DNA of 64,000 nucleotides from Diphasiastrum complanatum. Lineage: Eukaryota; Streptophyta; Lycopodiopsida; Lycopodiales; Lycopodiaceae. A model generated the notes under the pieces. The model made no database searches, had not been told where the DNA came from, and worked only from the letters and a program-made list of their open reading frames with translations. The stretch is taken from positions 68,158,536 to 68,222,535 of the forward strand of contig CM055094.1 in NCBI GenBank assembly GCA_029204225.1. Direction: 5' to 3'. This document shows positions 47,944 through 59,550 of this stretch, piece after piece; the first letter of the stretch is position 1, and each line of letters starts with the position of its first letter. A program made the position numbers and the translations under genes.

Positions 47944-50900
47944 TCATTTTGACTGATGGAAACAAGAAACTTTTACCAAATTATTCTGCTTGCTCCAATA
48001 TGAATTATAGATGTTTCCCAGCGTGCTTTTTATAGTCAGAACTTCAGCAATCTTATCACCGTCTGGTCTGATGCTGCATGATTTTCCTTTATGTCGCAGA
48101 GGACCTTTGCCCGAAAATCCTTCTAGCTGATCATCAAGTCTTTCTGCTAAAATTTCCAGCTCTCCAAACGCTTCTGGTGAAACGTGGTTCTGAAGAAACT
48201 GATATCACAAAGCTATAAGTAGAGAAGCCCACACATTTACCTCATTGCACAGTACATCTTAAAATAGATAGCTTGACCACTCAAGTTCCACGAGTTTAGT
48301 GAACCCAAAATTCATAGATAAGGAAAACAAGGTACTGCACCTTCAAGATATGCTCAATGGTGACCTTTGCTGAACAACAAAGGTGGGGCTTTTCTAATTG
48401 TGGCAGCCTATGCTGTTCTTCATCAGATTGACCCTCGAAAGGTTGCAACTTGAAATGCACATTATACTGGCAAGAAACAACCAATAATCTGAAAAATTAA
48501 ATAAGATGAACCAAAATAAATTTCAAGCATCAGCTCAATTCCCCAAAATCTTGTAAAAAGAATCATCAGACATATATGAGAACTGTTCAATATAAGAACT
48601 GCAAAATGAATCAGATACACCAAACAAAATTTCATACAATCACGTAGAAGAAGAAGATGGTCCAAATACTTACATCTTCTTCAATGTCTTTACAAGATGC
48701 TGCATTCAAGGTATCGATAAGTACACTTGCTGGCAATGACCGTACTTGTCTGCTATTGCCAATGGTTGTACTGCCATATCGTTTCTGACTACGAGCACAA
48801 GCTCTAGCCCAAGTCACCATACCCTCACTAGCTCCATCTGTTGCAGGAGATGCTTCATTTCCCTCCCTACTAGGACTCTCCCCAGCAGAGTGCCTTGCCT
48901 CATCAAAAACCGGCACAGTTTCAGCATCAGAGTTTTCCTCACTCTCACTCTCATTCGTAGACGTCTCCGCAGATGTGACTCTTATCCTCTTCTGTCCTTG
49001 AGCTCCATGGCTCTCCTCCAAAGAAGAAGTTCTCTCAGATTGTGGCTCAGGCAAATAGTCACTTTCACCATCCATATCTCTAAGTTCTCGTCTCTGCAAT
49101 GCAGTTCTACCTCGCCCTCGGCCCCTGTTTCGACCTTGGATGCTACGAAAGTTTCCATGGGCCTTACGTACAATTGCAGCAGCTGTGGCCTTTGCTGTTG
49201 TTCTCCGCCTGGCAACTGCCTCTGATTGTCGACGAAAGGTCTCGGCAATACTGGCTTGAATCTATTGATCGTCACCAAACAATGAGTTTAGAACATTTGA
49301 CAGGAACTTCAGAATGGAACAAAATGATTCGAGACTCCACAACAACAATACCATAAATTTAGCAATGCAAGCTCTAAACATAATTGTGATGTCACGTATC
49401 CTATCATCATCTGTAAGTACTTATTTTGTTACCAAAGATTAAAAATGTGAGCTCCAAACATAACTGTGATATGTTGCCTCTCCTATCATAATATGTAAGT
49501 GTCAAAAGTATTCTGAAACCTCATGTCATAGCCACCCCCAGGCATAGTTGTACAGTTAAAAAAATGTGCTATGACTATGGTAACCCATTTTGAAGCTTGG
49601 CTCTACTCCTGTGTACTTGACCAGCTCTTAAATGGTAACTAGATTATAGAAACACATCTCACTGTTCACCTTCAAAGTTACGAAAGATCTTTTCAAGACT
49701 CATCTTGGTATATTATACCTGCTTGTTCCGGCGAGTCTCCTCGTCCAGCAAAGCCATTTCCTAAATTGGATGCAAGTACATGTCAGTAGCCTCATCAAAG
49801 CCAAAGTGCATAAAAAACTTTGAGAATGTTTTGCATTATGGACATGATGAACGAAGTCATCATTAATATCTATGGGAAACAAGTGATGAAACAAAAGTAT
49901 AATCCAAAAAGATATCCATGCTGGTAACTTCTATTTTAGAACCATGGCAACACTAGTTTACAGAAAGTTATAAACTACTGAGATGCCCCGTGAGATACTA
50001 GTAAGAAAAGCTCACTACTATCATTCAGATATAAAAAGTTTCCAGTAACAATCTTTTTGCTAGTGCTGATTGAGGCTGCTTAGCATGGATAAGTGATCTC
50101 TTCGTGGTTAAGAATACTACTTTGGCATGGAAACTTGTTGCAAAAAGGAAGATCTATGGAGATGGCATAAAGGTAGAGTGCTGTTTCAAATATTGTTGAA
50201 CCTGATATGGATGCGAGCTGTGGGGAGGCAGCATATCACGTGCTCAGTGGGCTGAAATAGAGAGGTTTCACAAGAGGCTTTCATCCTCTTATTTGGGGGT
50301 TAAACGGCCCACACCATAGCTTATTTTGTTGGCTAAAAGCTAATGTACTTCCTATGAAACCTGTAGCACTTATCAGACACTCAAGTATCTTCAAAGCGTT
50401 GACTCTTTACCAGATCATACACCATCAAAGGTGGCTATCCGAAGTTGCATGCTCTCTCAACAATGGAACAATGGGTGGTGCTTGGATAGAAAAAAATGGC
50501 TGTCTTTCTGGAAAATCCAGCTTTCATTCCGTTTTACATATTCATAAGCTTAGAATGATGCATTACATGCTACAGCTAAATGTACAGCAAGTATACACTC
50601 CTTTAATGAGTAGTATCTCTCATGATAATTCTTGCTACGTAGGATTTACTAGCATTCAAATACTAATAACATCTATATCATACGTCTTGGAATCATGTAG
50701 CATCAATCGATACTACGGTCCTCTTTTTCTTCAGTCATTTAGGTTTGGTTTCGAACCACATATCAACACGCTCAGGCACAGGTACATATAATTCTTGCTT
50801 TAACACGTTATAGCACTCCAATATTACAAGCCCCAACTCATACCACCAAGGACGACTGTGCTTTCACCTAACTAGGAAGGACTTTGACTCATCAATCCCC

Positions 50901-53900
50901 CACACTTGACAGTTGAAATATTGGCAGTTTATTCACTCTGACAAGGTCTAACTATGCTTACACCTCACTCGGTTTTAGGGCCACGACCCCCGAGTGTCCA
51001 ATACCACTAGTACGAGCAAACGTTTGAGAATAGCTCGACTGCACACCAACTCATCAACCTCCGACTAGACTATAATACAAACTCGCACCCAAATGAGAGC
51101 CATCCATGCTGACATCCCTTTGGGAAGCACATTGACACAATGGCCCCCATGTAGATGGCTGCAATCGACAAACAACTAACAGTGCTTACACCCCCTTGGG
51201 CACCAACTTGACTCATTATCCTCCAACCAAGCAACCAAAAGCTAGACGTATTGTGTCATGCCCATGACTGGTCTCGAATAGCGTGTCCACGCTAGGGACC
51301 GGTAGACTAACAACCCGTAAGTTAATTGTGACTATAAGGGAATTGGGGCCCTTATGTGTACATGGTCATAATTAATGGTTGTAGGACTAAAACACTTGAT
51401 AGTGGATTTGTATGGGTCTATCAGTGAGTCATTGGGGAACTGGATGACGTGGCCTAGACGGGCTGCAGAGGTGTCCAGTGAGGTGTCACAGTGCACTACT
51501 AGTGGTGCATGGGCCTTGGAGGGTATAAGTATACTTATTGGGCTCTCACTAGTGTATGCTTGATAGCATGACCGGTGGCAGGATGTTGCTGGTGTGAGGC
51601 CTCATTCCTCTTTGAGTGATTGATCCATAGCTTGGGGGCTAGATCCGTTCGATCTAGGTTTAGTTGGGTTGGTTTGTCCACCACCAGGTTCCCTTGTGTT
51701 GCTTGTGATTGGCATGCTTAGAATAGGACATTATATTCTTTTGAGATTATCTCCGATTGAGATACTGAATGTATGAGTCATTTTGGATTCGTTTATAGAT
51801 GTGTGTGCATACACGAGAACTTTTTGGCCTTATCTTTTCCCATTTGGAATTGGTGAAATGCATTCCCGGAAGACTCAAGAGAGTTGGATAGTTGTGGGTT
51901 GCCAAAAGTTAGAACTTCACGTAATGAGGTTCTAGTAAATCTTAAGTTATTCTAGATTAGAACTTAAGAGGAGAATCTAGACGTATTCTAGATTAAGACT
52001 CTAACTTTGGAATGACAATTTGTGCCATGTCTAAAGTAAGGGCGTTCTTGGAATTACAATCCTTTTATAGACACCGTGTGTGAGTTGGGAAAGTCTGGAA
52101 CTTTCCAAATGGAAAGGACTTTCAGGAACAACTCGTGTCTTTTAAGAATTGTAATGCACTCTTATGATTGGTATGGTCTTGGGAATATGGAGAGTTGGGA
52201 TTGGTAAATCATAACTCGGATTCTAGGAATTACCTAATCCATAGGAGAGGATAGTATTCATACCCCGGATGAATAAACAGGCTAGTGGAATTTTGGTATG
52301 ACTGATCACCTTACCAAATCGACTATGTTTATTCGGGTATAGACCAAGTAGTCATAGAGTGTCTGTTTAGGCTTTACGGTACCAAAGTGACATTTTGAAC
52401 ATTCGCGATTCGAAGTTCACTAGTCGCTTTTGGTCAGGCTGTATTTGCTAAACTAGAGATGACTCTAAGTTCAAAAGTTCTTCTGATCATTGATTGTTGC
52501 CTATGTGAGGGTATCACGTTCTTTTATTGAGTATAGGACAAGAATCCGATGAATTATGATTGACGAATCATAGTTAAGATTCTAGTTATACTTGATCGGT
52601 TAAAAGAAGGATTACCTACAAGATCAGAAGATCAGTTAAGATATCTGTTCATATTTTCATAGCATTCTCCTCGGAGAGGTAATCACCTTGATGGAGATTG
52701 GGTTACAGTAAGCATTTGGCTACCGGTTATAGCCCGTGCGTGCTTACGTATAGTTTTAAACCTATATCACCCATTGCAGTAGAGTCTCGGACGTTCAAGT
52801 TTCAAAAAGTAGCGGATTTCTTACATGATATGCAGGAAATGCTACAGATTGCACGTGAGAATGTCTAGTGTACCTAGGATGGGGACCGACATTATGCAAG
52901 TCTGAAAAGATCACCGAGAGACTTCCAAGTGGGGGATGGGGTACCAGCAAGCATTATTAATTGCATGCCCCATGTGGATGCGATTAAAAGAAAAACAATT
53001 ATGAGTGTCATGACTCATCACCTTGTGCAGGGCATCCAGGTATACATCGTACATTAGATTTGGTACAAAGGAATTTTTATTGGCCAAAACTTAAACCCTT
53101 TGTAGAATCTTATGTGGCCAAGTGTGACCAGTGCCAACTAAACAAGGCTGAACATCTTAAGGCTGGGGGACTTTCAACATTCTAGGCTCAGATCCTTGGA
53201 AGGAAGTCTTTATATCATGTTCCTCTCATCATACAGCTCTACAACCATCGACCGTCAAGACTTTCTTCTATTAAGTGTGCCAAGAGACCAAACAATGACT
53301 TTTATGTTTGATATTTACTTTGATTTCAATTTCAATTTTAGCTCAAACTAGTTACCTCTTATTGGAGACATTTAATGCTCCCAATGGGATGAAAAATACT
53401 TGAAACGTACTCCTTTAATGATGGCACTTCTTGCATGCACACACTTACTAATGTTCTCAATTTGGATGCAAACACCAATCACATCATCACAGCAAGAATT
53501 TTGGTTTGTGTTTACAAGGAATGCACATGAGTAGAATATTTAGTGCTTCTTGTCCCGACTCCCCAATTGAATGCTAACCATCATGGATGTAACTTATTGC
53601 ATCAACCATATAGCCCATATCTCAAGTAAGCATCTAAACTTTGTACATAAGTTATTACTTTGGAGTATAATTGTAGCAACTAGTCCAAATTACATACTTT
53701 ATACAAATTTATATGAGTTTAGACATTAACGGTGCTTTATAAAGCATCCCAAAATTATAACCCTCCAAAATCTCAAAAGCATTTCGTTTGCATTCCAAAA
53801 TAGTGCACAAGTTGGATGCGTGTATATGTACATATGTGTGTGTGAATGTGTGTGCACGCGTGTGCATGTGTTTGTGTGTATGTGTAATAGTACTTCTTGA

Positions 53901-56900
53901 GCATATTTATGAGGCAGTTAGTTGTATATTTAAGCTCGGAACGGAACATAAAAGTCAAAGAAAGCAGAACCTTTTTTCAACATAATTTACTTTTTGGTCA
54001 AGAATTGATATAGTCATAGTTGCACTGTGTTTCTGGAAACGCGTTTCTGGATTTCAGAAAAATGTTTTTTTTTCTTTTTTTCTTTGTTTTCAATATGGGT
54101 ATCAGATTAAAGCTCTGATCAAAGGCATTACATCTGTATAGGTTTTGGTCACAGTGGTTGGTCACAGCATGGTTTAGGGCAAAATTTAGGCCAAAAAATA
54201 CATATATTATGTTTTTTTTTCTGGCACGTCTGGCCCAGAACACATTTCTGAGAAACGTGTTTCTAGAAACATTTTTCTTAAAAAACGCGTTTCTGTGCAA
54301 CTATGGATATAGTATTCATTGTTGTACAATGAAAATAATTATTATATCAAAAATGGGTAAGCAAGATTCCCACAAGCACATGGTGATAGGTAGCAATTGT
54401 AGGAAATACTTTCACACAAACTAGGTGCATTCAAATCCCTCACCTAAACTCTTATAACTCTCCTCAATGCCATTGCTTTTAGGTCAATGAAGATGAATCT
54501 TCATATGGGATCGTAAGATCGTTTTGAACAAATGGACATGGAAAAAATTCCCATACTTTGTATACAAGTTCATTTTTACACGTAAATTTGAGGAATTTTT
54601 ATTTGTTCTGTACATATTGCAAAATACAAAATCAATTACTGTAAAATTTGTTCTAACGTATGGAATGAAACCTGGGACTGAAAGTTTCCAGAAACAGGAT
54701 TCTATGCTTCTAGTATTGCACTGTGAAAATTGGTCAATACATGTGTTTGCACAATCAGGTAATATACCACAAAGGTTTATGAATCACATGAAAGTTCCCA
54801 ACCAAGCAATGATAACGTATAAAACTAAAGAAGCATGGAACTACACAAAGTAGATAGCATATTTTACCAGTTACAGCTTTGCATACAATTAAGACGAAAC
54901 AACTAAATGATATTGTTCAGTGAACAGTTTGTGCTTCACACTTTCGTGATTGGGTTTAGAAAGGTATTGAAGAGCATCGAGTATCAAAGTGAGAAGTATT
55001 ACCTCTTCCTCATATTTATCAATGTCAGGGTACAGAACTGCAATTAATGCATCAAAGTTGGGATCGTCTCTTAATGATCGCCTGCTTGCACAGTGTGTTC
55101 GACATGCCGGGCATTCATTGTTCCTGCTTTGTCAAAAAATACAATCTATGCATTCAAACCGTACTGCTCAAAAAACTGCCCTAGCTTCACATTGTCACCG
55201 CCTCACAGTTGAAACCGCCATGGATGAGCAAAATTGGTTACAAGGTGACAGCAAGGGCATAGTGCATTTGAAAATTCAATGAGGACTGATGAGGCATTCA
55301 TAGGATTGAACGTGGAAAAGTACTAACCCAAGTCGCATAGATTTATCGATACACTCTCTGCAGAAGCGGTGCAAACACTCCATGACAGTCCTTGTCTTGC
55401 GTATGATACCTGGGAAAAAGTCAACGAATAAGTGCATGTCAAAGAAGATCAATGGAGATTTCTAATAGCTGACTTTTCAATAGGTCAGATCTCATGCATA
55501 CAAGTCTATAAATAGCACAGCTATTATGTTGCTATCTTACCGAGACAAATAGGACACTGCATTTCTTTGCGAATGTCAGAAAGACAAACCGTAATGTACC
55601 TGTTTCTTACAAACCCACAGAAAAAAGCTTAGTACTCAAACGGGTGCACGTCTGTGGGATCTACTTCTCATTTGTAAAACAAAAAATTAAGAAAAGAGAT
55701 GACACAATCATTAATGAAAGATATTTGATGGTTTATCTTAAATATAGGTTGCGGTGCCATTTATGCTTGATGAACATGTAAAAGTCTCTTTGCTACTACA
55801 AGTTGGTCAAATATGGAAGCTACTGATGCTGTTTCAATCTATTTGTAACACGCATACAGTTATACACTTCACAATGTTGCAGCCAACAAAATTTAAGCCC
55901 CTTCGTCATTGCCATGAACATTATTCTATTTCTCAAATTGTTAACAGAAAACTGTTTGAATGGCTCAGAAAGACAAAACCCAACAGAATCTAAGAAGTAG
56001 CTCAAGCCTTTCGCTAATTTTAGTTGGAATTTGGAAATAAAAAAAGAGATGAACTACGAGTAGCATACTATCCTTCATTATTTTGCTTCAAAAGACAAGT
56101 TAGCCCTAATTTTCAAGATCAGAAATCAACAGAACTCTTTGCAAGCCAGCTAGCCTCTCGGGCAATCTTGATAAAAAAGGGTTCAGCTTCTTAAAAACTT
56201 CTCAACAGCCTATACATTTATTCATGAGGCATTATGTGATCATGTGCTATATCTTCTGATTGGCCACAATAGCATGGCTCTTGCTTGTGACTCTTAAATG
56301 TGAAAAACCTATGACACAGAGAGCAGTCCAGAGCAGTGATCTTACTTCAGACCTCTATATATTCATCCAGTGTCCAGACTGCATTTGTATAAAATACGTG
56401 ATGGGAAGATTTCATATGTAGACAGTAGGATCACGTGTAAGCCATACATTTCCAACTCTTCCGGGCTACATTAGCGTCTTTATATCATGCGTTGATCTAC
56501 AAAGGATAAACATCTAGACATGACATCGGTGAACATAATCAATCAACTGCGTTCTCCTTGAGTAGGCTCAGAGAGATGATGTTCAAGACCACGGCATTCC
56601 AAAATTTTGTCGTTGCAGAACAGGTCGCACAGAAATTTCACCATAGAATGAGGAGATGCAAAAAACTTATCCTGCTGGAAATTTGAGAATAAATCAAAAG
56701 AATTAACTCCAGAGAATGGTCTCGTGCTAGATACACTTACTCATTATTCCGGTTGGAAAGAGAACCTGCCGACACTGCCAAAACGGAAGAAGGGCAAGTC
56801 AAAACTTGTAACAGAATCCCTTTGAGATTATAATAAACTTCAAATAGACCAGGCTTTCCGCACAAAGCTTTCCCTTTTTTGCTACTCTCGTAATACGTAA

Positions 56901-57391
56901 CCTTAGTGAAAACCCGTAGCAGCAGAAATATAATGAGATCAGAGTATTCATGTAACGTTGCATAAACCAGGGTTTAGAAACATAGAGCTTGCAATTACTT
57001 GCATCTCAATTTTGTAAAGCAATCGCATTAGGACCTTCGATTGAAATTTGCAAACGCAAAAGACATTAGAAGTTGCTGCTATCTACAAGGATAACTACGC
57101 TGACGTGCCACCCGAGCGGTCGACAATCTCTTGAAAAAGGAAGCGAATGCAATAGTAGTGTATAATGGAGTCAATGAAGTTTTTGATAGGATGGCGAGTA
57201 AACACAGATCGCTGCAGTTGATGTGACATAAAGAAGGATCGCGGAGAGCTCTAGATTCAGAAGATTGCCAAAGAAAGAAAGCTTTGTTCATTCAATCGAG
57301 AATTATCAACAGGCTGGAGAATTTAAGAAGGATTACCATCATCGCTGTGAGCAGGTGACCGGCCCGCGCTGGAGCGACCTTGAGCTGGCAT
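47944..57391 (-). CDS. RING1: RING1-like Polycomb (PRC1) E3 ubiquitin ligase, nine exons
   Basis: Exons on the minus strand: 57,391-57,337, 56,774-56,741, 55,599-55,541, 55,409-55,328, 55,123-55,003, 49,760-49,719, 49,261-48,674, 48,466-48,341 and 48,198-47,944. Introns are GT-AG with matching phases. The total is 1,362 nt (453 residues plus TGA), near the 460-521 of Arabidopsis RING1B/RING1A. The start is [17 protein letters not shown]3HC4 RING spans C45-C84 ([23 protein letters not shown]), followed by [20 protein letters not shown] as in plant RING1. A basic stretch ([16 protein letters not shown]) and an acidic Ser/Glu linker lead to a RAWUL-type C-terminus (exons 8-9: [17 protein letters not shown]). 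Such proteins ubiquitinate histone H2A in PRC1 and silence developmental genes in the nucleus. Exon 2's acceptor could instead be at 56,765, which removes three codons. It is a RING1 rather than a DRIP protein, because the sequence around the RING matches RING1. Confidence 0.9.
51254..52790 (+). mobile_element. Probable gypsy LTR region inside the RING1 intron
   Basis: The stretch from TGTCATGCCCATGACTGG (about 51,254) has the look of a chromovirus LTR: a TG start, GC-richer than its surroundings, no coding capacity, and adjacent gypsy integrase scraps. The end is not defined and no partner LTR was found, so this is tentative. Confidence 0.35.
52791..52950 (+). pseudogene. Gypsy integrase C-terminal fragment
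   Basis: The frame reads [18 protein letters not shown], stop, then [20 protein letters not shown], the helical segment and start of the SH3-like C-terminal region of gypsy integrases. Two stops break it. It precedes the N-terminal zinc-finger fragment, the reverse of normal gene order. Confidence 0.7.
53027..53185 (+). pseudogene. Gypsy integrase N-terminal zinc-finger fragment
   Basis: The frame gives [20 protein letters not shown], then [17 protein letters not shown], ending at TAG 53,185. This is the H2C2 zinc-binding module of Ty3/gypsy integrases: H...H, then CDQC. It has no catalytic core after it. Confidence 0.8.
54007..54313. mobile_element. hAT-type MITE with 8-bp target duplication
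   Basis: The element spans 54,015-54,305 (291 bp), starting CATAGTTGCAC and ending GTGCAACTATG. Inverted similarity extends inward (CTGGAAACGCGTTTCTGG / GAAACGTGTTTCTAGAAAC). It is flanked by identical 8-bp GATATAGT (54,007-54,014 and 54,306-54,313). An 8-bp duplication and CA...TG ends fit non-autonomous hAT elements. It has no coding capacity and lies in the RING1 intron. Confidence 0.8.
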
Positions 57392-59078
57392 CGCTTAACC
57401 TCGTTTGGCTCGTGTGTCGAAGCGGGGAAATTGAAGTCCTTCTGGCCTCTCACTCGTCCGTCCACCGAGGTCTAAAAACACGAGCACAAGAAACAGCATG
57501 AAAAATAATCACAATAATAATATGGCTAAGAAAGGGAAATGCTCAGACAATGCAGATCGGTCGAAGCTAAGTCGAATGATTTTCAGGTCTTGTCCCTCTC
57601 GAGTCTCGCTCGTCATAGTTGCAAGCACAAGGAGTAGCATCAACATAAACTGTATATTTTAACGTCCACACACAATCTAATTACGTATACCTTCCAGCTA
57701 ATTAGGAATCCCGATCAGACGCAGTAGCCGAGTGCAATGTAAGAGAAGAGACAGTCCCCGGCAGCTTTGTAGGCCTGTAAAATTACGTTGCCTGACACAG
57801 ATCGAACCAACCTGCAGCAACAATGCGCCCCTTCGCTGCGAATTTTTATAAAGAACTATGGTGAAGATGTTATGCTGATCCTGCTCCACTACTTCTTTAG
57901 ATGGCCGTAGAATATATTAGCTACCGCAGTTGAAAGTTTTGTCGTGCTTTCATGCAAGCAGAAATTGGAATTTCAGGGGGGGGCCTTTGCATATAAAAGT
58001 AGATGCTGACCACTTAGATCTTTGTTCTTTGTATCGTCCACCTTTCTGCTGTAGTAGTTCCCTTCTTTCTTGAATATGTTTGCTGCGGTATTTTCAAAGT
58101 ACCACCTACTGAGCAAACCCTATCAACAACCGATCTAACACCGTCAACCAACGAACCATTGGCACGTTTTGGAGTCGTATTTTCTATCCTGCTCCAATCC
58201 TCCCTCGCTGCAGAAACCAGATTTTCACATAATGCCCGACTTCTCTGTTCCAAATCAACCTCCACTTCAAACCACTACTACACACGAAGCTAAAACTTAC
58301 ACGAATCCAAAAACTTACATCCTAAGCAAAACAAATGATCAAACACTCCATCCAATACTCAAACACACTAAAATCTCTCACAATACCGAAAACAACAACG
58401 ACCAAACGCATCAACCTGCGCCGAAATCCCAGCCTTCTCAAGCACCAGCAGCTTGCAAGGAAGCCAAGCCAAAGCTCCTGCAACTCCAAACGTCACAATT
58501 TCATCTCCAATCCTTACAAATCTTCCCTTCTACAAACAACACTCGCCGTATCAGGGATGCACTCCATTACTGCTTGCTTTTCAATTAAAAAACTCAAACC
58601 CGATGTAACCGTCCGGTCGCATTCATCGATCCATGGAGTGCCAGGCTGACAATAATAATAACATCAATACTCGCGCTCCATTCCTTCCTCCCTCCGCATA
58701 TTATAGAGATATCACCGACTCGTTTTGCTGTCGAGAGAGAGGGAGGGAGGGAGTTCGTCTCTCGTCTCCCGTCAATCCATATATTTTCATGTATATTGGG
58801 CAAGAAAGCCTTAGGCCCGTTTCAGACCAATAAAATGAGTATGAATGAATGGGAGAGAGAGTATGAATGGCATCTCAGGCCTTGGCTTGGCCCTTTAGTT
58901 TTTGTGCTTCCCCTTTGCTCATCTTTCAAGTAAAGAGCTCCCATTACTCACCACCCTCCCATGTTGTGTGTAGGCAACCCCAAATGCTAACCGTAAGCGT
59001 CACAATTTAAGATCGATTACTTTTCAACAACTTGCTTTTCACTCGCCCTCGGGCCTTTGGTGGTCCATGTGACAGAGG
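57392..59078. other. RING1 upstream region, no confident gene
   Basis: The first few hundred bases should hold the RING1 promoter and 5' UTR. The sequence is less AT-rich than its surroundings up to about 58.8 kb. Overlapping frames at 58,014-58,265 (minus) and 58,169-58,588 (plus) have no recognisable domain and biased composition, so neither is called. A GAGAGAGGGAGGGAGGGAG tract lies at about 58,733. Confidence 0.4.
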
Positions 59079-59435
59079 GAATGTAGACTCACGTGCCACA
59101 TAATGGACAACTCCAACTCAGTTTCATTTTGAGGAGTGCCATTTTGACGAAGAGGGAATGTAGCCTCACGTGCCACATAATGGACAACTCCAACTCGGTT
59201 TCATTTTGAGGAGTGCCATTTTGACAAAGAGGGAATGTAGCCTCAATGCCACATAATGGGCAACTCCAAAAAAGTTTCATTTTGAGGAGTACCCTTCTTT
59301 TTGTGTGACACATAGAGAATGTAGCCTTCAATGCCACATAAAGGACAACTCCAACATGGTTAGATTTTGAGGGAATGTAGCTTCACATGCCACATAATGG
59401 ATAGCCCTAACACAGTTCATTTTGCTGAGTACCCC
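59079..59435. repeat. About 77-bp tandem array, five units
   Basis: GAATGTAG begins units at 59,079, 59,156, 59,233, 59,317 and 59,373 (steps 77, 77, 84, 56). Each carries TGCCACATAATGGACAACTC and, in most, TTTCATTTTGAGGAGT. The first two are nearly identical and later ones are worn. An 82-codon minus-strand frame is a by-product of the repeat. Confidence 0.9.
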
Positions 59436-59505
59436 TTTTTGGCCTTGCATTGGTGAGCAAGGTCATTTGAGCTAAATAATGAGTGTTTAGAGGCATGTTG
59501 TGAAA

Positions 59506-59550
59506 AATAATGTGTTTATCAATATTATGCTAATTAATAAACACATTATT
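59506..59550. repeat. Perfect 14-bp inverted repeat
   Basis: AATAATGTGTTTAT (59,506-59,519) and ATAAACACATTATT (59,537-59,550) are perfect reverse complements around a 17-nt AT-rich loop. No gene ends next to it. Confidence 0.8.

Larger units (their letters stand above)
49761..55002 (-). other. 5.2-kb intron of the RING1-like gene, transposon-laden
   Basis: The intron between exons 5 and 6 is far longer than the other seven (124 bp to 1.1 kb). It contains unique sequence, a gypsy LTR-like region and integrase scraps (51.25-53.2 kb), and a hAT-type MITE (54,015-54,305). Its splice sites (GTAATACT at the donor side, TTTAG at 49,761) are intact. Confidence 0.85.

Noticed and set aside
50354-50791. 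145-codon plus-strand frame in the RING1 intron
   Set aside because: No recognisable domain, not conserved in composition with known families, and embedded in intron sequence.
54158-54424. 88-codon frame rich in Phe/Leu/Asn
   Set aside because: Mostly the hAT MITE and its inverted ends.
56500-56690. Open stretch on the minus strand after TTTCCAGCAG, as an extra RING1 exon
   Set aside because: Exon 2 and exon 3 already join in phase (giving EYITVCL, as in other RING1 proteins); adding this would break the frame with a TGA.
58014-58588. Overlapping minus and plus frames upstream of RING1
   Set aside because: Both open across the same bases with biased composition and no motif; neither can be preferred.
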